Shown: positions 35,727-45,356, counted from the stretch's first letter. The stretch is 64,000 bases of DNA from Streptomyces griseoruber (GCF_001514205.1 NZ_KQ948768.1:216255-280254); one strand, 5' to 3'. Numbers and translations: made by a program. Notes: generated by a model from the letters alone, not told the origin.

Positions 35727-36818
35727 ATGACATCCACCCCGACCCGGGCGGCGGGTCTCCCGCCGTCCGCCCCGGAGAGATCCGCGGTGTCCGTGGGGAC
35801 ACCGGTCCGACGGGCGGCGGCGGCCCTGTCGTTCCGGAACATCGGCGCCGTGTACGTGTGGCTGGTCATCATCGCGCTCTTCTCCGTGTGGGCGCCGGAC
35901 ACGTTCCCGACCACCGTCACGGTCAGGCAGGTACTGAACGGCAACGCCGTGGCCGGCCTGGTGGCGCTCAGTGTCGTACCGCCGCTGGCCGCACGGGTCT
36001 TCGACCTCTCGGTCGCCTACACCATGTCGCTCACCAGTGTGCTGACCGCCCGTTTCCTGGTCTCCGCCGGCCTTGGGCCCGGCGCGGCGATCGCTCTGGC
36101 GATGACCGCCGCGCTGCTGATCGGAGTCGTCAACGGCATCGTGGTGGTGGTCCTGCGCGTCGACTCGTTCATCGCCACCCTGGCCACCGGCGCGCTGATC
36201 CAGTCCCTGATCACCATGGTCACCAACGACAGCTCGATCACCGGTGTGCAGTTGCTCGCCGAGCCGTTCGCGAGCATCGCGCAACTGGACGTGGGCGGCA
36301 TCACTTTGCCGGTGCTGTACCTGCTGCTCGCCGCCCTTGCCATCTGGTTCCTGCTGGAACACACCGCCACCGGGCGCCGGTTGTACGCGACCGGCTTCAA
36401 CGCCGACGCGGCCCGGCTCCAGGGGGTGCGCACCGACCGGCTGCGCTTTCTGACCCTGGTGGCCTCCGCCCTGCTCTCCGGTTTCGCCGGCGTCGTCTTC
36501 GCGTCCTCGGTCGGATCCGGATCTCCGACCGCGGGCACCCCGTACCTGCTGTCGGCGTACGCCGCCGCGTTCGTCGGGGCGACCCAGTTGCGCGCGGGCC
36601 GCTTCAACGCCTGGGGAACGGTCCTCGCGGTCCTCCTGCTCGGCACGGGCATCACGGGACTCGGGCTCGCCACCAGCGCGCAGTGGGCCGCGAGTCTGTT
36701 CACCGGCTCGGTCCTCATCGTGGCGCTGGTCCTCACGGGTGGCCGGATCGCCCTGCCCGCCGCGCTGCGTCGCCGGACCGGGACCCGACCGGCTCCGGCC
36801 ACGGACAAGGAGATCTGA
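35727..36818 (+). CDS. ABC-transporter permease (RbsC-like)
   Basis: 363-aa polytopic permease with 8-10 hydrophobic segments; the RbsC-type EAA-like region reads ATGFNADAARLQGVRTDRLR. It would form a homodimeric channel with the RbsA-like ATPase. The N-terminal 40 residues are Pro/Ser-rich and cytoplasmic. Starts 1 bp after the ATPase stop (TGAC-ATG), so it is translationally coupled. Confidence 0.9.
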   Translation: MTSTPTRAAGLPPSAPERSAVSVGTPVRRAAAALSFRNIGAVYVWLVIIALFSVWAPDTFPTTVTVRQVLNGNAVAGLVALSVVPPLAARVFDLSVAYTMSLTSVLTARFLVSAGLGPGAAIALAMTAALLIGVVNGIVVVVLRVDSFIATLATGALIQSLITMVTNDSSITGVQLLAEPFASIAQLDVGGITLPVLYLLLAALAIWFLLEHTATGRRLYATGFNADAARLQGVRTDRLRFLTLVASALLSGFAGVVFASSVGSGSPTAGTPYLLSAYAAAFVGATQLRAGRFNAWGTVLAVLLLGTGITGLGLATSAQWAASLFTGSVLIVALVLTGGRIALPAALRRRTGTRPAPATDKEI

Positions 36819-36820
36819 CG

Positions 36821-37864
36821 ATGAAGGCTCTTCAGTACCGGCGGGTGGGACACGCGCCCGAGGTCGTGGAGGTCCCGGTGCCCGAACCCGGCCCGGGTCA
36901 GGTGCTGTTGAAGGTGACGGCGGCGGGGCTCTGCCACTCCGATCTGGCGGTGATGGGCTGGCCCGGGGAGCAGTTCCCCTATGCGCTGCCGATGACACTC
37001 GGTCACGAGGGTGTGGGGTCGGTGGCGGCGGTGGGCGCCGGCGTCACCGCCGTGACGGAGGGCGAGGCGGTCGCGGTGTACGGCCCGTGGGGCTGCGGGC
37101 GCTGCCCCCAGTGCGCCGAGGGCAAGGAGAACTGCTGTCCGTACGCCGCCGGCCTCGGCATCCTGCCGCCCGGGCTCGGTTGGCCCGGTGCCCTGGCGGA
37201 GTACGTGCTGGTGGACTCGCCCCGCCACCTGGTTCCGCTGAACGGAGTCGACCCTGTGCAGGCGGCGCCCCTCACGGACGCCGGGCTGACTCCGCATCAC
37301 GCGATCCGCAGGTCGCTGCCGAAGCTGCTGCCCGGCAGCACGGCGGTGGTGATCGGCGTCGGCGGGCTGGGGCATCTCGCCGTGCAGTTGCTGCGCGTGC
37401 TGACCCCGGCCCGGGTGGTCGCCGTCGACATGAGCAAGGAGAAGCTGGAGCTGGCGGGCAAGGTCGGCGCGCACGAGACGCTGTTCTCCGACGGCGAGGC
37501 GGCCGCTCGGATCCGGGAACTCACCGGCGGTACGGGAGCGCAGGTCGTCCTGGACTTCGTCGGAGCCGAGGCGACCCTGGCCGTGGCCGCCGCGTCGGTG
37601 GCGGTGGCGGGCGATGTCACCGTCGTCGGCCTCGGCGGGGGCACGCTGGCCGTCGGCTTCGGGAGCGGCCTGCCGTTCGAGGTGTCGGCCTCCTTCCCCT
37701 ACTGGGGCAGCCGGACGGAGCTGATGGAGGTCCTCGAACTCGCGCGGCAGGGCGCCGTGTCCGCCCACGTGGAGACATTCACGCTGGAGCAGGCGCCCAA
37801 GGCGTACGAGCGTCTGCACGCCGGTGACATCAACGGCCGCGCGGTGGTACTGCCGCACGCCTGA
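36821..37864 (+). CDS. Zinc-dependent alcohol dehydrogenase (MDR)
   Basis: 347-aa zinc alcohol dehydrogenase. Catalytic ligands: AAGLCHSDL (Cys), TLGHEGVG (His/Glu); structural zinc CGRCPQCAEGKENCC; cofactor loop VIGVGGLGHLAVQLL; AVDMSKEKL suggests NAD preference (Asp). It would oxidise a primary or secondary alcohol, plausibly the imported substrate or a side-chain alcohol. Starts 2 bp after the permease stop, last gene of the operon, ending at a bidirectional hairpin. Confidence 0.92.
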   Translation: MKALQYRRVGHAPEVVEVPVPEPGPGQVLLKVTAAGLCHSDLAVMGWPGEQFPYALPMTLGHEGVGSVAAVGAGVTAVTEGEAVAVYGPWGCGRCPQCAEGKENCCPYAAGLGILPPGLGWPGALAEYVLVDSPRHLVPLNGVDPVQAAPLTDAGLTPHHAIRRSLPKLLPGSTAVVIGVGGLGHLAVQLLRVLTPARVVAVDMSKEKLELAGKVGAHETLFSDGEAAARIRELTGGTGAQVVLDFVGAEATLAVAAASVAVAGDVTVVGLGGGTLAVGFGSGLPFEVSASFPYWGSRTELMEVLELARQGAVSAHVETFTLEQAPKAYERLHAGDINGRAVVLPHA

Positions 37865-37878
37865 GCCGCGATGCACAC

Positions 37879-37913
37879 CGGGCCGGCGCCCGCCCCGCTC
37901 AGGCGCCGGCCCG
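37879..37913. terminator. Bidirectional terminator-like hairpin
   Basis: A perfect 12-bp inverted repeat (37879-37890, 37902-37913) with an 11-nt loop lies between the convergent dehydrogenase and ThuA genes; the right arm overlaps the last codons of ThuA. Confidence 0.65.
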
Positions 37914-38696
37914 CTCCCCTGCCGGGATTCGTCCACCCACCGCGCGCTCCACGCAGCGCCGGAGCACGGTCAGGAACTCCGCTGTCTCCCAGGGCCCGCG
38001 GTCCACGCGCCCGGTGTCGTCCACGCCGAGGTCCTGCACGTCGTAGCGGCCCCGGCAGTGGCCGAGGGTGAAGTAGCAGACCTCGCCGAGACCGTGCCGC
38101 CTGAGATACAGCACCGGTCGGGGCGCGTCGTCGAGGGCCGCCGTGCCGCCCTCGGCGAAACCGCGGCACGGTCCCGTGTACTCGGCGTGCAGCAGCACCT
38201 CCAGCTCTCCGTGCAGCTCACACACGTACAGCTCGTCGGTGACCGTGAACGGGCCGATCCCGGCGACCAGCGGATGGTCGGGCCGGGTCACCCGCACCTC
38301 GTACGGCTGGATCGGCGGGTGGGCCAGGAACTGGCTGCCGAGCACCTGCGCCAGTTCCCCGAGGAGCCGTGGAGTGGTGAACACCCGAGGCCCGCCACTC
38401 GTCGACGGCTCGATCACCGAGTTGGTGCCGTGCAGGGCGAGCCAGCGCCCGCCCCGCGCGACGAACCGTGCCAGGGCGGCCCGCTGTACCGGGCGGGGCC
38501 GGACGTCGCAGGTGTAGGTGACCAGCAGGTCGGCCCTGTCGAGGGCGGCCACGCAGTCGTAGTCCTGGTACACCGTGGTGCGCACCCTCGGATGCTCACC
38601 GAGCAGCTCCAGCAGCCGGAGCCGCGCGTGGTCGAAGTCGTGCCACCGGCCGCCACAGACCAGCACGGCGTCCAGGCGACCGGCCGGGCCCGCCAC
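37899..38696 (-). CDS. ThuA-domain (class I glutamine-amidotransferase-like) protein
   Basis: 265-aa protein of the ThuA fold: LVCGGRWHDFDHARLRLLEL, RADLLVTYTCD, RGGRWLALHGTNS, the PIQPYEVRV strand and VTDELYVCELHGELEVLLHA. ThuA-like proteins relate to trehalose/disaccharide use (3-keto-sugar pathways) or unknown hydrolase roles. GTG 38696 is 3 bp after the SDR stop. Its presence with an RbsABC-like importer hints at a sugar or glycoside part in the substrate, but this is weak. Confidence 0.82.
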   Translation of the reverse strand: MAGPAGRLDAVLVCGGRWHDFDHARLRLLELLGEHPRVRTTVYQDYDCVAALDRADLLVTYTCDVRPRPVQRAALARFVARGGRWLALHGTNSVIEPSTSGGPRVFTTPRLLGELAQVLGSQFLAHPPIQPYEVRVTRPDHPLVAGIGPFTVTDELYVCELHGELEVLLHAEYTGPCRGFAEGGTAALDDAPRPVLYLRRHGLGEVCYFTLGHCRGRYDVQDLGVDDTGRVDRGPWETAEFLTVLRRCVERAVGGRIPAGERAGA

Positions 38697-38699
38697 GGC

Positions 38700-39464
38700 T
38701 CAGTACTGGACGCGGGTGAGCAGCCCGCCGTCCACCACGAGATTGACCCCGACGCAGAAGGAGCCGGTCCGTCCGAGCAGGAACGCCACCGCCGCGGCCA
38801 CGTCCTCCGCAGTGCCGTAGCGGCCGATCGGCAGCCTGGCGAGCACCTCCTCGTAGACCTCCGGCCGACTGGTGCGGATGGTCTCCCAGGCCCCGCCGGG
38901 GAAGTCGATCGGGCCGGGCGAGACGGTGTTGACGCGGATGCCCTTCGGCGCGAGGGCGTGCGCGAGAGCGGAGGCGTGCTGCACCACGGCCGCCTTGAGC
39001 GCGGAGTACGAGTTCGCTCCGGCCGGGCGCGCGGTGTCGGAGGCGTTGGTGGTGCCGATGGCCACGACGGCGGCCCGGTCGGAGGCCTCCAGGTGCGGAA
39101 GGGCCGCCTCGACGAGTCCCGCGAACGGGATCAGGTCGCCTCGCAGGCTGGCCTCCCACGACCCGGGGCCCTTCACATTGCCCGCCGACACGTTGGACAC
39201 CAGCAGGTCCAGGCCGCCGAGTTCACCGGCCGCCCGCTCCACGAAGCCCGCGAGGGCCGCCGGGTCGGTGACGTCGACCGCTTCCGCGAACACCGTGGCG
39301 CCCTCGGCCCGCAGCTCGGCGGCTGCCTTGGCCAGCGCTTCCTCACCCCGGGCACACAGGGCCAGGGCGCAGCCCTCGGCCGCCAGAGTCGCGGCGATCG
39401 CCCGGCCGATGCCCCGGCTCGCACCGGTCACCAGCGCCTTGGCGCCTGTCAGTCCCAGATCCAT
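38700..39464 (-). CDS. SDR-family oxidoreductase
   Basis: 254-aa short-chain dehydrogenase: KALVTGASRGIGRAIAATLA, LDLLVSNVSAGN, IGTTNASD where the catalytic Ser is expected (GTT-NAS), YSALK as Tyr-Lys pair, SPGPIDFPGGAWE and VVDGGLLTRVQY at the end. A good AAAGGAG site precedes ATG 39464. It probably handles a hydroxyacyl-CoA or alcohol produced after the adjacent acyl-CoA dehydrogenase. Confidence 0.9.
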   Translation of the reverse strand: MDLGLTGAKALVTGASRGIGRAIAATLAAEGCALALCARGEEALAKAAAELRAEGATVFAEAVDVTDPAALAGFVERAAGELGGLDLLVSNVSAGNVKGPGSWEASLRGDLIPFAGLVEAALPHLEASDRAAVVAIGTTNASDTARPAGANSYSALKAAVVQHASALAHALAPKGIRVNTVSPGPIDFPGGAWETIRTSRPEVYEEVLARLPIGRYGTAEDVAAAVAFLLGRTGSFCVGVNLVVDGGLLTRVQY

Positions 39465-39505
39465 CGAGGTCGCTCCTTTGTGATGGTCGAAACGGTCCCG
39501 GTCGC

Positions 39506-40750
39506 TCAGTTGCCGGGAAGCTGCGAGAACGGCGCCCGGTCCGCCCGGGGTTCCGGCGGCAGCTTCAGCACCCGCTCGCCGATCAGGTTGCGCTGGATCT
39601 GGTCGGTGCCTCCGGCCAGCCGGTAGCCGGGGGCGCCGAGGACATGCTGTGTCCAGGCGAAGGTGTCCGGTTCCCCGGTGTCGGCGCTGATGCGCGCTCC
39701 CATCAGCTCGGCGGCGACCTGTCCCGTGCGGGTGAGCAGTTCGGAGGCCATGAGTTTGGTCAACGACGCCTCGGGACCCGGCCGGCCACCGGAGGCGCTC
39801 GTCCTGGCGACGCGGTCGACGGTGGCCGCGCGCAGCGCGGCACGTACGTACAGGTCGGCGAGGCGCTGGCGGACCAGTGGGTCCGAGGTGCGGCCGAGGG
39901 AGCGGGCCAGCGCGAGCACGTCCGGGAAGGTGCCGCCCTTGCGGCGGTTGCCGCTGCCGGAGGCGGTCCGTTCGAAGGCGAGGGTGGTGGTGGCGACCTC
40001 CCAGCCCTGGCCCGGCCGCCCGATCCGGAGCCGGTCCGGGACGCGTACGCCGCTGAGGAAGACCTCGTTGAAGGAGGCGCCGCCGCTCATCTGACGGATG
40101 GGGCGCACCTCCACTCCGGGGGCGTCCATCGGGACCAGGAAGGCGGTGATGCCGGCCTGTTTGACGACGTCGGGGTCGGTGCGGGCGAGCAGCAGACCGT
40201 AGTCGGCGAACTGGGCGCCCGAGGTCCACACCTTCTGGCCGTCGATCACCCACTCGTCGCCGTCCTGCCGGGCGCGGGTGCGCAGGGCCGCGAGGTCGGA
40301 GCCGGCGCCGGGTTCGCTGAAGAGCTGGCAGGCCAGCAGGTCGGTGCGGAGGAACGCGCGGGCGTGGTCGTGGCGTTGCTCCGGCGTCCCGAACAGGGAG
40401 ACGGCCATCGCGACCAGGCGCACGGTGACGCTGATCAGTTCGGTGGACGGCGGCACCTCGAACGCGGACTCCTCCTCGGCGAAGACGGCCACGTGGGCGG
40501 CGGTCAGGCCCGCGCCGCCCTTGTCCGCGGGGAGGGTCAGCGCCTGGTAGCCGGCGTCGAAGCGGGCCCGCTGGTAGGCGCGGCAGCGCTCCAGCAGCAG
40601 GCGCTCCTCGTCCGGGGGGAGGTTGTGGAACACGGCGAGGTCGGCGGTCTCTCCGGCGGACTGCGGCGCCCGCGCCGGTTCGAGCACGGTGGCCAGCCAC
40701 TGCCGGACCTGGGTGCGCCATGCGTCGGGGTCGGGGGCGGGCTGGGCCAT
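39506..40750 (-). CDS. Acyl-CoA dehydrogenase
   Basis: 414-aa FadE-type flavoprotein with CQLFSEPGAGSDLAALRTRA and VIDGQKVWTSGAQFADYG in the FAD domain, AFERTASGSGNR in the C-domain and GGTDQIQRNLIGERVLKLP at the end. It resembles actinobacterial enzymes used on steroid and terpenoid CoA esters. The start is divergent from the acyl-CoA ligase, with the GTTCAGTAA element between them. Confidence 0.92.
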   Translation of the reverse strand: MAQPAPDPDAWRTQVRQWLATVLEPARAPQSAGETADLAVFHNLPPDEERLLLERCRAYQRARFDAGYQALTLPADKGGAGLTAAHVAVFAEEESAFEVPPSTELISVTVRLVAMAVSLFGTPEQRHDHARAFLRTDLLACQLFSEPGAGSDLAALRTRARQDGDEWVIDGQKVWTSGAQFADYGLLLARTDPDVVKQAGITAFLVPMDAPGVEVRPIRQMSGGASFNEVFLSGVRVPDRLRIGRPGQGWEVATTTLAFERTASGSGNRRKGGTFPDVLALARSLGRTSDPLVRQRLADLYVRAALRAATVDRVARTSASGGRPGPEASLTKLMASELLTRTGQVAAELMGARISADTGEPDTFAWTQHVLGAPGYRLAGGTDQIQRNLIGERVLKLPPEPRADRAPFSQLPGN

Positions 40751-40781
40751 GGCTCCTCCTCGAGCACTTACCAGATGACAG

Positions 40782-40790
40782 GTTCAGTAA
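40782..40790. promoter_or_regulatory. Candidate operator GTTCAGTAA
   Basis: Identical 9-mer to the reverse strand at 24714-24722, here 32-40 bp upstream of the acyl-CoA dehydrogenase start. A related TTCAGTA is at 12135-12141 in the 10848/12189 divergent promoter. Confidence 0.3.
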
Positions 40791-40946
40791 CGGGGATGGG
40801 CACGTGTGCGTCTCTCACCGCTCAACCATGTGGGAATGCCTCCGTCTGGAACCAGAGTGTTCCGCACTTTCTTGATAAACGCTACAGTCTCGGCATCCCC
40901 TCTCCCCTCGACATCGGGAGAGGCCCGAGGAGCCGCCGGAGGAGCC

Positions 40947-42485
40947 ATGTCGCTGCTGCCACTCGACCGTCGCGCCCAGGAGACACCCGACGAGCCCGCC
41001 CTGGCGGACGACCTGGGCATGCTGTCCTGGTCCGGCCTCGCCGACCAGGTGGCGCGGGCGGCGGCCCGGCTGCTGGAGTTCGCGCCCGGCCCCGACGACC
41101 GGATCGCCGTGCTCGGCGACAACGCGATCCCGACACTGGTGGCCCATCTGGCAGGCCTGCGAGCCGGAGTGGGGACCGTGGCCACGTCCCGGAACCTCAC
41201 CTCGGGCGAGCTCGTCGACCAGATCATCGACGCGGGCGTGACCGGGATCATCGCCGGACCCGTCGGCGCGGGTGCCGCCCTTGACGCGGCCCGGGAGCTG
41301 GGCCTGCCGGTCGTGACACACGGAACCCCGGCGGCCGGGCACGCCTTCGGCTGGGACCTGTGGCTGGCCGCCGCGCCCTCCCGACGCACCCTCCCGACGG
41401 ACCGGCCCGCCCGGCCTCCGCTCGTCTACACCTCGGGAACCACCGGACGGGCGCGCGGCACCGAGGTGCGCTGGGTGAGCGGCCCGGCCGCCGACAGCGC
41501 CGCCTACCTCGCCGCGATCTCCGCCCGGTCCGGATTCCCGCCCGGAGCGCACCTGGTGTGCGGTCCCCTGCAGCACAACGCGCCGCTGACCTCGCTGCGG
41601 CATCTGGCCGCCGGTCAGCCGGTGGTCGTGCTCGGCAGGTACGACGCGGAGACGTTCCTCAGCCGGGTGCAGAGGTGGCGGGTCTCCTCGACGGTGATGG
41701 TGCCCACCCACTTCCAACGGCTGCTCGCCCTTCCGGAAGAGGTCCGCGCCCGCTACGACGTCTCCAGCCTGCGGCAGGTCTCCCACACCGGCTCCGCGTG
41801 TCCGCCGGACGTGAAGCGAGCCATGATCGACTGGTTCGGTCCGGTGCTGACCGAGTCGTACGGAGCCAGCGAAGCGGGAACCGTGGCCCGCATCAGCAGC
41901 GCCGAGTGGCTGGCGCACCCGGGTTCGGTCGGACGGGTCCGGCCCCCGTTCGAGGTCCTGGTCACCGACGACGACGGTCGTCGACTGGCGCCCGGTGAAC
42001 GCGGGTTGCTGGCCTTCCGGGCGCCCGACGACCAGGGCGTGCGCTACCACGCGGACCCGGACAAGACCAAGGCCGCCTATCTCTCCCCCGGCGTCTTCAC
42101 GCTCGGCGACATCGGCTACGTCGACGCGCACGGCTACATCTTCATCACCGACCGGGCCGCGGACGTCGTGGTCTCCGGCGGCGTGAACCTGTACCCGGCC
42201 GAGAGCGAGGCGGCCCTGCGGCAGCACCCGGCGGTCACCGAGGTCGCGGTGATCGGCGTGCCCGACCCGGACTTCGGCGAGTCGCTGCGGGCGCTGGTCG
42301 TGGTGGCGGGGGACGAGCCGCCGACCGAGGAGCTGGACCGGTTCTGCCGCGAGCGCCTCGCCGCCTACAAGTGCCCGAAGTCGTACGAGTTCGTTCCCGA
42401 GCTCCCGCGCAACGCGATGGGCAAGCTCGACAAACGCGCGATGCGCCGTCCCTACTGGAGCTCGGAACGGACCATCGCCGGCTGA
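40947..42485 (+). CDS. AMP-forming acyl-CoA ligase
   Basis: 512-aa adenylate-forming ligase. The P-loop-like YTSGTTGRARGTEV, the TESYGASEAG A5 motif, LGDIGYVDAHGY (A7), ITDRAADVVVSGGVNLYP (A8) and the catalytic-Lys region NAMGKLDKRAM (A10) are all present. It would activate a carboxylic acid as its CoA thioester and so starts the CoA-linked part of the pathway. ATG 40947 after GGAGGAG is used, although the frame stays open back to 40806. Confidence 0.93.
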   Translation: MSLLPLDRRAQETPDEPALADDLGMLSWSGLADQVARAAARLLEFAPGPDDRIAVLGDNAIPTLVAHLAGLRAGVGTVATSRNLTSGELVDQIIDAGVTGIIAGPVGAGAALDAARELGLPVVTHGTPAAGHAFGWDLWLAAAPSRRTLPTDRPARPPLVYTSGTTGRARGTEVRWVSGPAADSAAYLAAISARSGFPPGAHLVCGPLQHNAPLTSLRHLAAGQPVVVLGRYDAETFLSRVQRWRVSSTVMVPTHFQRLLALPEEVRARYDVSSLRQVSHTGSACPPDVKRAMIDWFGPVLTESYGASEAGTVARISSAEWLAHPGSVGRVRPPFEVLVTDDDGRRLAPGERGLLAFRAPDDQGVRYHADPDKTKAAYLSPGVFTLGDIGYVDAHGYIFITDRAADVVVSGGVNLYPAESEAALRQHPAVTEVAVIGVPDPDFGESLRALVVVAGDEPPTEELDRFCRERLAAYKCPKSYEFVPELPRNAMGKLDKRAMRRPYWSSERTIAG

Positions 42486-42533
42486 GCCGCCCCTCCCACC
42501 CTCACACCCACTCACCCGTACCGAGGATCACCC

Positions 42534-43139
42534 ATGACCGAACTCCTCCTCATCCGGCACGGCCTCCCCCTGGCGGGGGTGTTCGACCCGGGGCTGTCGC
42601 CGGAGGGCACCGCTCAGGCCGAGCGCCTCGCCGCCTGGCTCGGGCCCGAGGATGTCGACGCCCTGTACTGCAGCCCGTTCCGGCGTGCCCGTGAGACCGT
42701 GGCACCACTCGAACGGCTGACCGGTATGACGTCCACCGTCCTCGACGACCTGCGCGAGTGGGACACGGACGTGTCCCAGCCCTACACGCCGCCGGAGCAG
42801 ATCGGCACGGACGATCCCCGGGCGGCGGCGCTCGCCGAGGGACGCTACGAGGACTTCGTGCCCGATCTCGACTGGGACGCCTTTCGCGCGCGTGCCGTGC
42901 GGGCCATGGACACCATCCTCGACGCCCATCCCGGCGGGCGGGTCGCGGCCGTGTGCCACGGCGGCATCACCAACACCTACCTGGCGACGGTGCTCGGTCT
43001 GCCCAGGATGTTCTGGTTCCACCCCGGCTACACCTCCGTCAGCCGGGTGCGCCGCATGCCCGGCGGCCGGATCGTTCTGCACTCGGTGAACGAGACGGCC
43101 CACCTGACCGCCGAACGTGCCGTCGACGCGGTCGCCTGA
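42534..43139 (+). CDS. Histidine phosphatase family protein
   Basis: 201-aa phosphoglycerate-mutase-like protein: LLLIRHGLPLAG with the phospho-acceptor His, the SPFRRARETVAPLE loop and AAVCHGGITNTYLA second His. A phosphatase in a pathway with two PEP-type phosphotransferases is notable: it could remove a phosphate group placed earlier on the substrate, which is inference. Lies 48 bp after the ligase and 29 bp before the thiolase. Confidence 0.9.
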   Translation: MTELLLIRHGLPLAGVFDPGLSPEGTAQAERLAAWLGPEDVDALYCSPFRRARETVAPLERLTGMTSTVLDDLREWDTDVSQPYTPPEQIGTDDPRAAALAEGRYEDFVPDLDWDAFRARAVRAMDTILDAHPGGRVAAVCHGGITNTYLATVLGLPRMFWFHPGYTSVSRVRRMPGGRIVLHSVNETAHLTAERAVDAVA

Positions 43140-43168
43140 CCTCGTCCCCCACCCAGGAGGTGCCGGCC

Positions 43169-44359
43169 ATGCCGGGATCCGTCATCGTCGCCGGAACCAG
43201 GACGCCCATCGGCAAACTGATGGGCACCCTGAGCACCCTGACCGCGGTCGACCTCGGCGCCCACGCCATCGGCGCCGCGCTGGCCGCCGTCCACCTGGAC
43301 CCGGCGGCCGTGGAAGCCGTCGTCATGGGCCATGTCGTGCAGGCCGGGGCCGGCCCCAACCCGGCCCGGCAGGCCGCGATCCGCGCGGGCATTCCGTTCT
43401 CCGTCCCCGCGAGTACCGTCAACAAGCTCTGCCCGTCGGGTCTGCACGCCATCGCCCTGGCCGACCTCATGATCGCCTCCGGCCGTCACGAGGTGGTCGT
43501 CGCCGGTGGTATGGAGTCCATGTCGGGTGCCCCGCACCTGCTGCGCGGAGCTCGCCCCGGCTGGAGGTACGGATCGACCGCGGCGGAGGACGCCCTCGAC
43601 CGCGACGCCCTCATCTGCGCCTTCGACGACGTCTCCATGGGGGCGGCCACCGAGCGCTACCAGCAGCCGCACGCCCTGACCCGGGAGGAACTGGACGAGT
43701 ACAGCGCGCTGTCCCATCAAAGGGCCGCCGACGCACAGGAGTCGGGCGCGTTGTCCGAGGAGATCGCTCCCGTCGCCGTTGCCGGACGCCGGGGCGAGAC
43801 GTCGGTGGACACCGACGAGGGCATACGGCCGGGAACCACCGCCGAGAGCCTGGGGCGCCTGAGGCCGGCCTTCTCCCCAGCGGGCACCGTCACCGCGGGC
43901 AACTCCTCACAGCTGTCCGACGGCGCCGCGGCCGTGGTCGTGATGAGCGCGGAGCGCGCCCGGTGGGAAGGCCTGACACCGCTCGCCGAGATCGGCGCCT
44001 ACGGCACGGTCGCGGGTCCCGACCCCTCGCTGCTCGTCCAGCCGGCCGGCGCGGTCCGCGACGCGCTGTCCCGTGACGGCCGGCTGAAGGCCGCCGACCT
44101 GGACCTGTTCGAGATCAACGAGGCGTTCGCCGGAGTCGCCCTGGCGTCCGTACGGCAGCTGGGCATCCCGCTGGACAAGGTGAACGTCAGCGGCGGCGCG
44201 ATCGCGCTCGGGCACCCGGTCGGCATGACCGGAGCCCGGCTGGTGCTGACGCTCGCGGCGCAGTTGCGGCGGCGCGGAGGCGGCACCGGAGCGGCCGCCC
44301 TGTGTGGGGGCGGTGGTCAGGGCGACGCGCTGTTGCTGCATGTTCCGACGCAGACCTGA
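43169..44359 (+). CDS. Acetyl-CoA acetyltransferase (thiolase)
   Basis: 396-aa canonical thiolase: NKLCPSGLHAIALAD with the nucleophilic Cys, GGMESMSGAPHLL, NSSQLSDGAAAVVVMSAE, GGAIALGHPVGMTGAR with the catalytic His, and ALCGGGGQGDALLL with the proton-transfer Cys. It would release acetyl-CoA (or propionyl-CoA) from a 3-ketoacyl-CoA. The AGGAGGT ribosome site is near-consensus. Confidence 0.95.
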   Translation: MPGSVIVAGTRTPIGKLMGTLSTLTAVDLGAHAIGAALAAVHLDPAAVEAVVMGHVVQAGAGPNPARQAAIRAGIPFSVPASTVNKLCPSGLHAIALADLMIASGRHEVVVAGGMESMSGAPHLLRGARPGWRYGSTAAEDALDRDALICAFDDVSMGAATERYQQPHALTREELDEYSALSHQRAADAQESGALSEEIAPVAVAGRRGETSVDTDEGIRPGTTAESLGRLRPAFSPAGTVTAGNSSQLSDGAAAVVVMSAERARWEGLTPLAEIGAYGTVAGPDPSLLVQPAGAVRDALSRDGRLKAADLDLFEINEAFAGVALASVRQLGIPLDKVNVSGGAIALGHPVGMTGARLVLTLAAQLRRRGGGTGAAALCGGGGQGDALLLHVPTQT

Positions 44360-44378
44360 ACCCCGGAGCTGAACGACC

Positions 44379-45356
44379 ATGAACGACCACCTGCCCCCGG
44401 CCCCGACGACCCTCACGGTGGCCGCCCGCACGCTCGCCGCCGACGGCGTCGTCTCCCTCACCTTGCGCCGCCCCGACGGCGGAGCGCTCCCCTCCTGGAC
44501 GCCGGGCGCCCATATCGACGTACTCCTGGAAGGCGGCAACGGCGACGACGGCGACGTGATCCGTCAGTACTCGCTGTGCGGGCACCCTGCCGACCGCGGG
44601 ACCTGGCAGATCGCCGTGCTGCGCGAGCCGCAGGGCCGCGGCGGCTCCGCGTACGTCCACGCCCACCTGCGCGAAGGCACCACGGTGCGGGTCCGCGGAC
44701 CGCGGAACAACTTCCCGCTGCGGCCCGCCGCCCGCCATCTGTTCATCGCCGGCGGCGTCGGTATCACGCCCATCCTTCCCATGGTCGAGGCCGCCGAGAC
44801 CGCGGGGGCCGACTGGCGGCTGCTGTACGGCGGCCGCACCCGTACCTCCATGGCGTTCCTGGACCGCCTCGCCCCCCACGGGGACCGTGTGCGGATCCGG
44901 CCGCAGGACGAGTACGGCCTGCTGGACCTCGCCGCCCATCTCGGCGTGCCCGAGGAGGGCACCCTGGTGCACGCCTGCGGTCCCGAACCCCTGCTGCGGG
45001 CGGTGCGGGAGCAGTGCGCGGGCTGGCCGCCCGGCACGCTGTGCGTCGAGCGGTTCGCCCCGGTGCGGACGGCCGAAACCGCCCCGGCCGAGTCCTTCGA
45101 ACTGGAACTCGCCCGTTCCGGCCTCACCCTCACCGTGCCGCCTGGCCGTTCGGTGCTCGAAACCGTGGAGGAGGCCGGCGTCGCGGTCGACTTCTCCTGC
45201 CGGGAAGGCACGTGCGGCACCTGCGAGACCGATGTGCTCGACGGCAGGCCCGAGCACCGCGACTCGCTGCTGACCGAGGAGGAGCGAGCCGCCGGCGACA
45301 CCATGCTCATCTGCGTCTCCCGCTCACGCGGTCCTCGCCTGGTCCTCGATCTGTGA
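44379..45356 (+). CDS. PDR/VanB-type oxygenase reductase (FMN + [2Fe-2S])
   Basis: 325-aa reductase: flavin domain with RQYSLCGHP, NAD domain with FIAGGVGITPILPMVE and HACGPEPLLRAV, and a C-terminal plant-type ferredoxin domain with SCREGTCGTCETDVLDG. It is the phthalate-dioxygenase-reductase type that feeds electrons from NADH to homotrimeric Rieske oxygenases; the one at 25352, which lacks its own ferredoxin, is the best partner. It lies 19 bp after the thiolase stop. Confidence 0.92.
   Translation: MNDHLPPAPTTLTVAARTLAADGVVSLTLRRPDGGALPSWTPGAHIDVLLEGGNGDDGDVIRQYSLCGHPADRGTWQIAVLREPQGRGGSAYVHAHLREGTTVRVRGPRNNFPLRPAARHLFIAGGVGITPILPMVEAAETAGADWRLLYGGRTRTSMAFLDRLAPHGDRVRIRPQDEYGLLDLAAHLGVPEEGTLVHACGPEPLLRAVREQCAGWPPGTLCVERFAPVRTAETAPAESFELELARSGLTLTVPPGRSVLETVEEAGVAVDFSCREGTCGTCETDVLDGRPEHRDSLLTEEERAAGDTMLICVSRSRGPRLVLDL

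Noticed and set aside
36017..37936. 639-aa minus-strand open frame
   Set aside because: Shadow of permease and dehydrogenase; the plus strand has clear coupled genes.
42534..43139. Glycolytic phosphoglycerate mutase
   Set aside because: The fold is the broad histidine-phosphatase superfamily and neighbours are catabolic; the glycolytic assignment is not supported.
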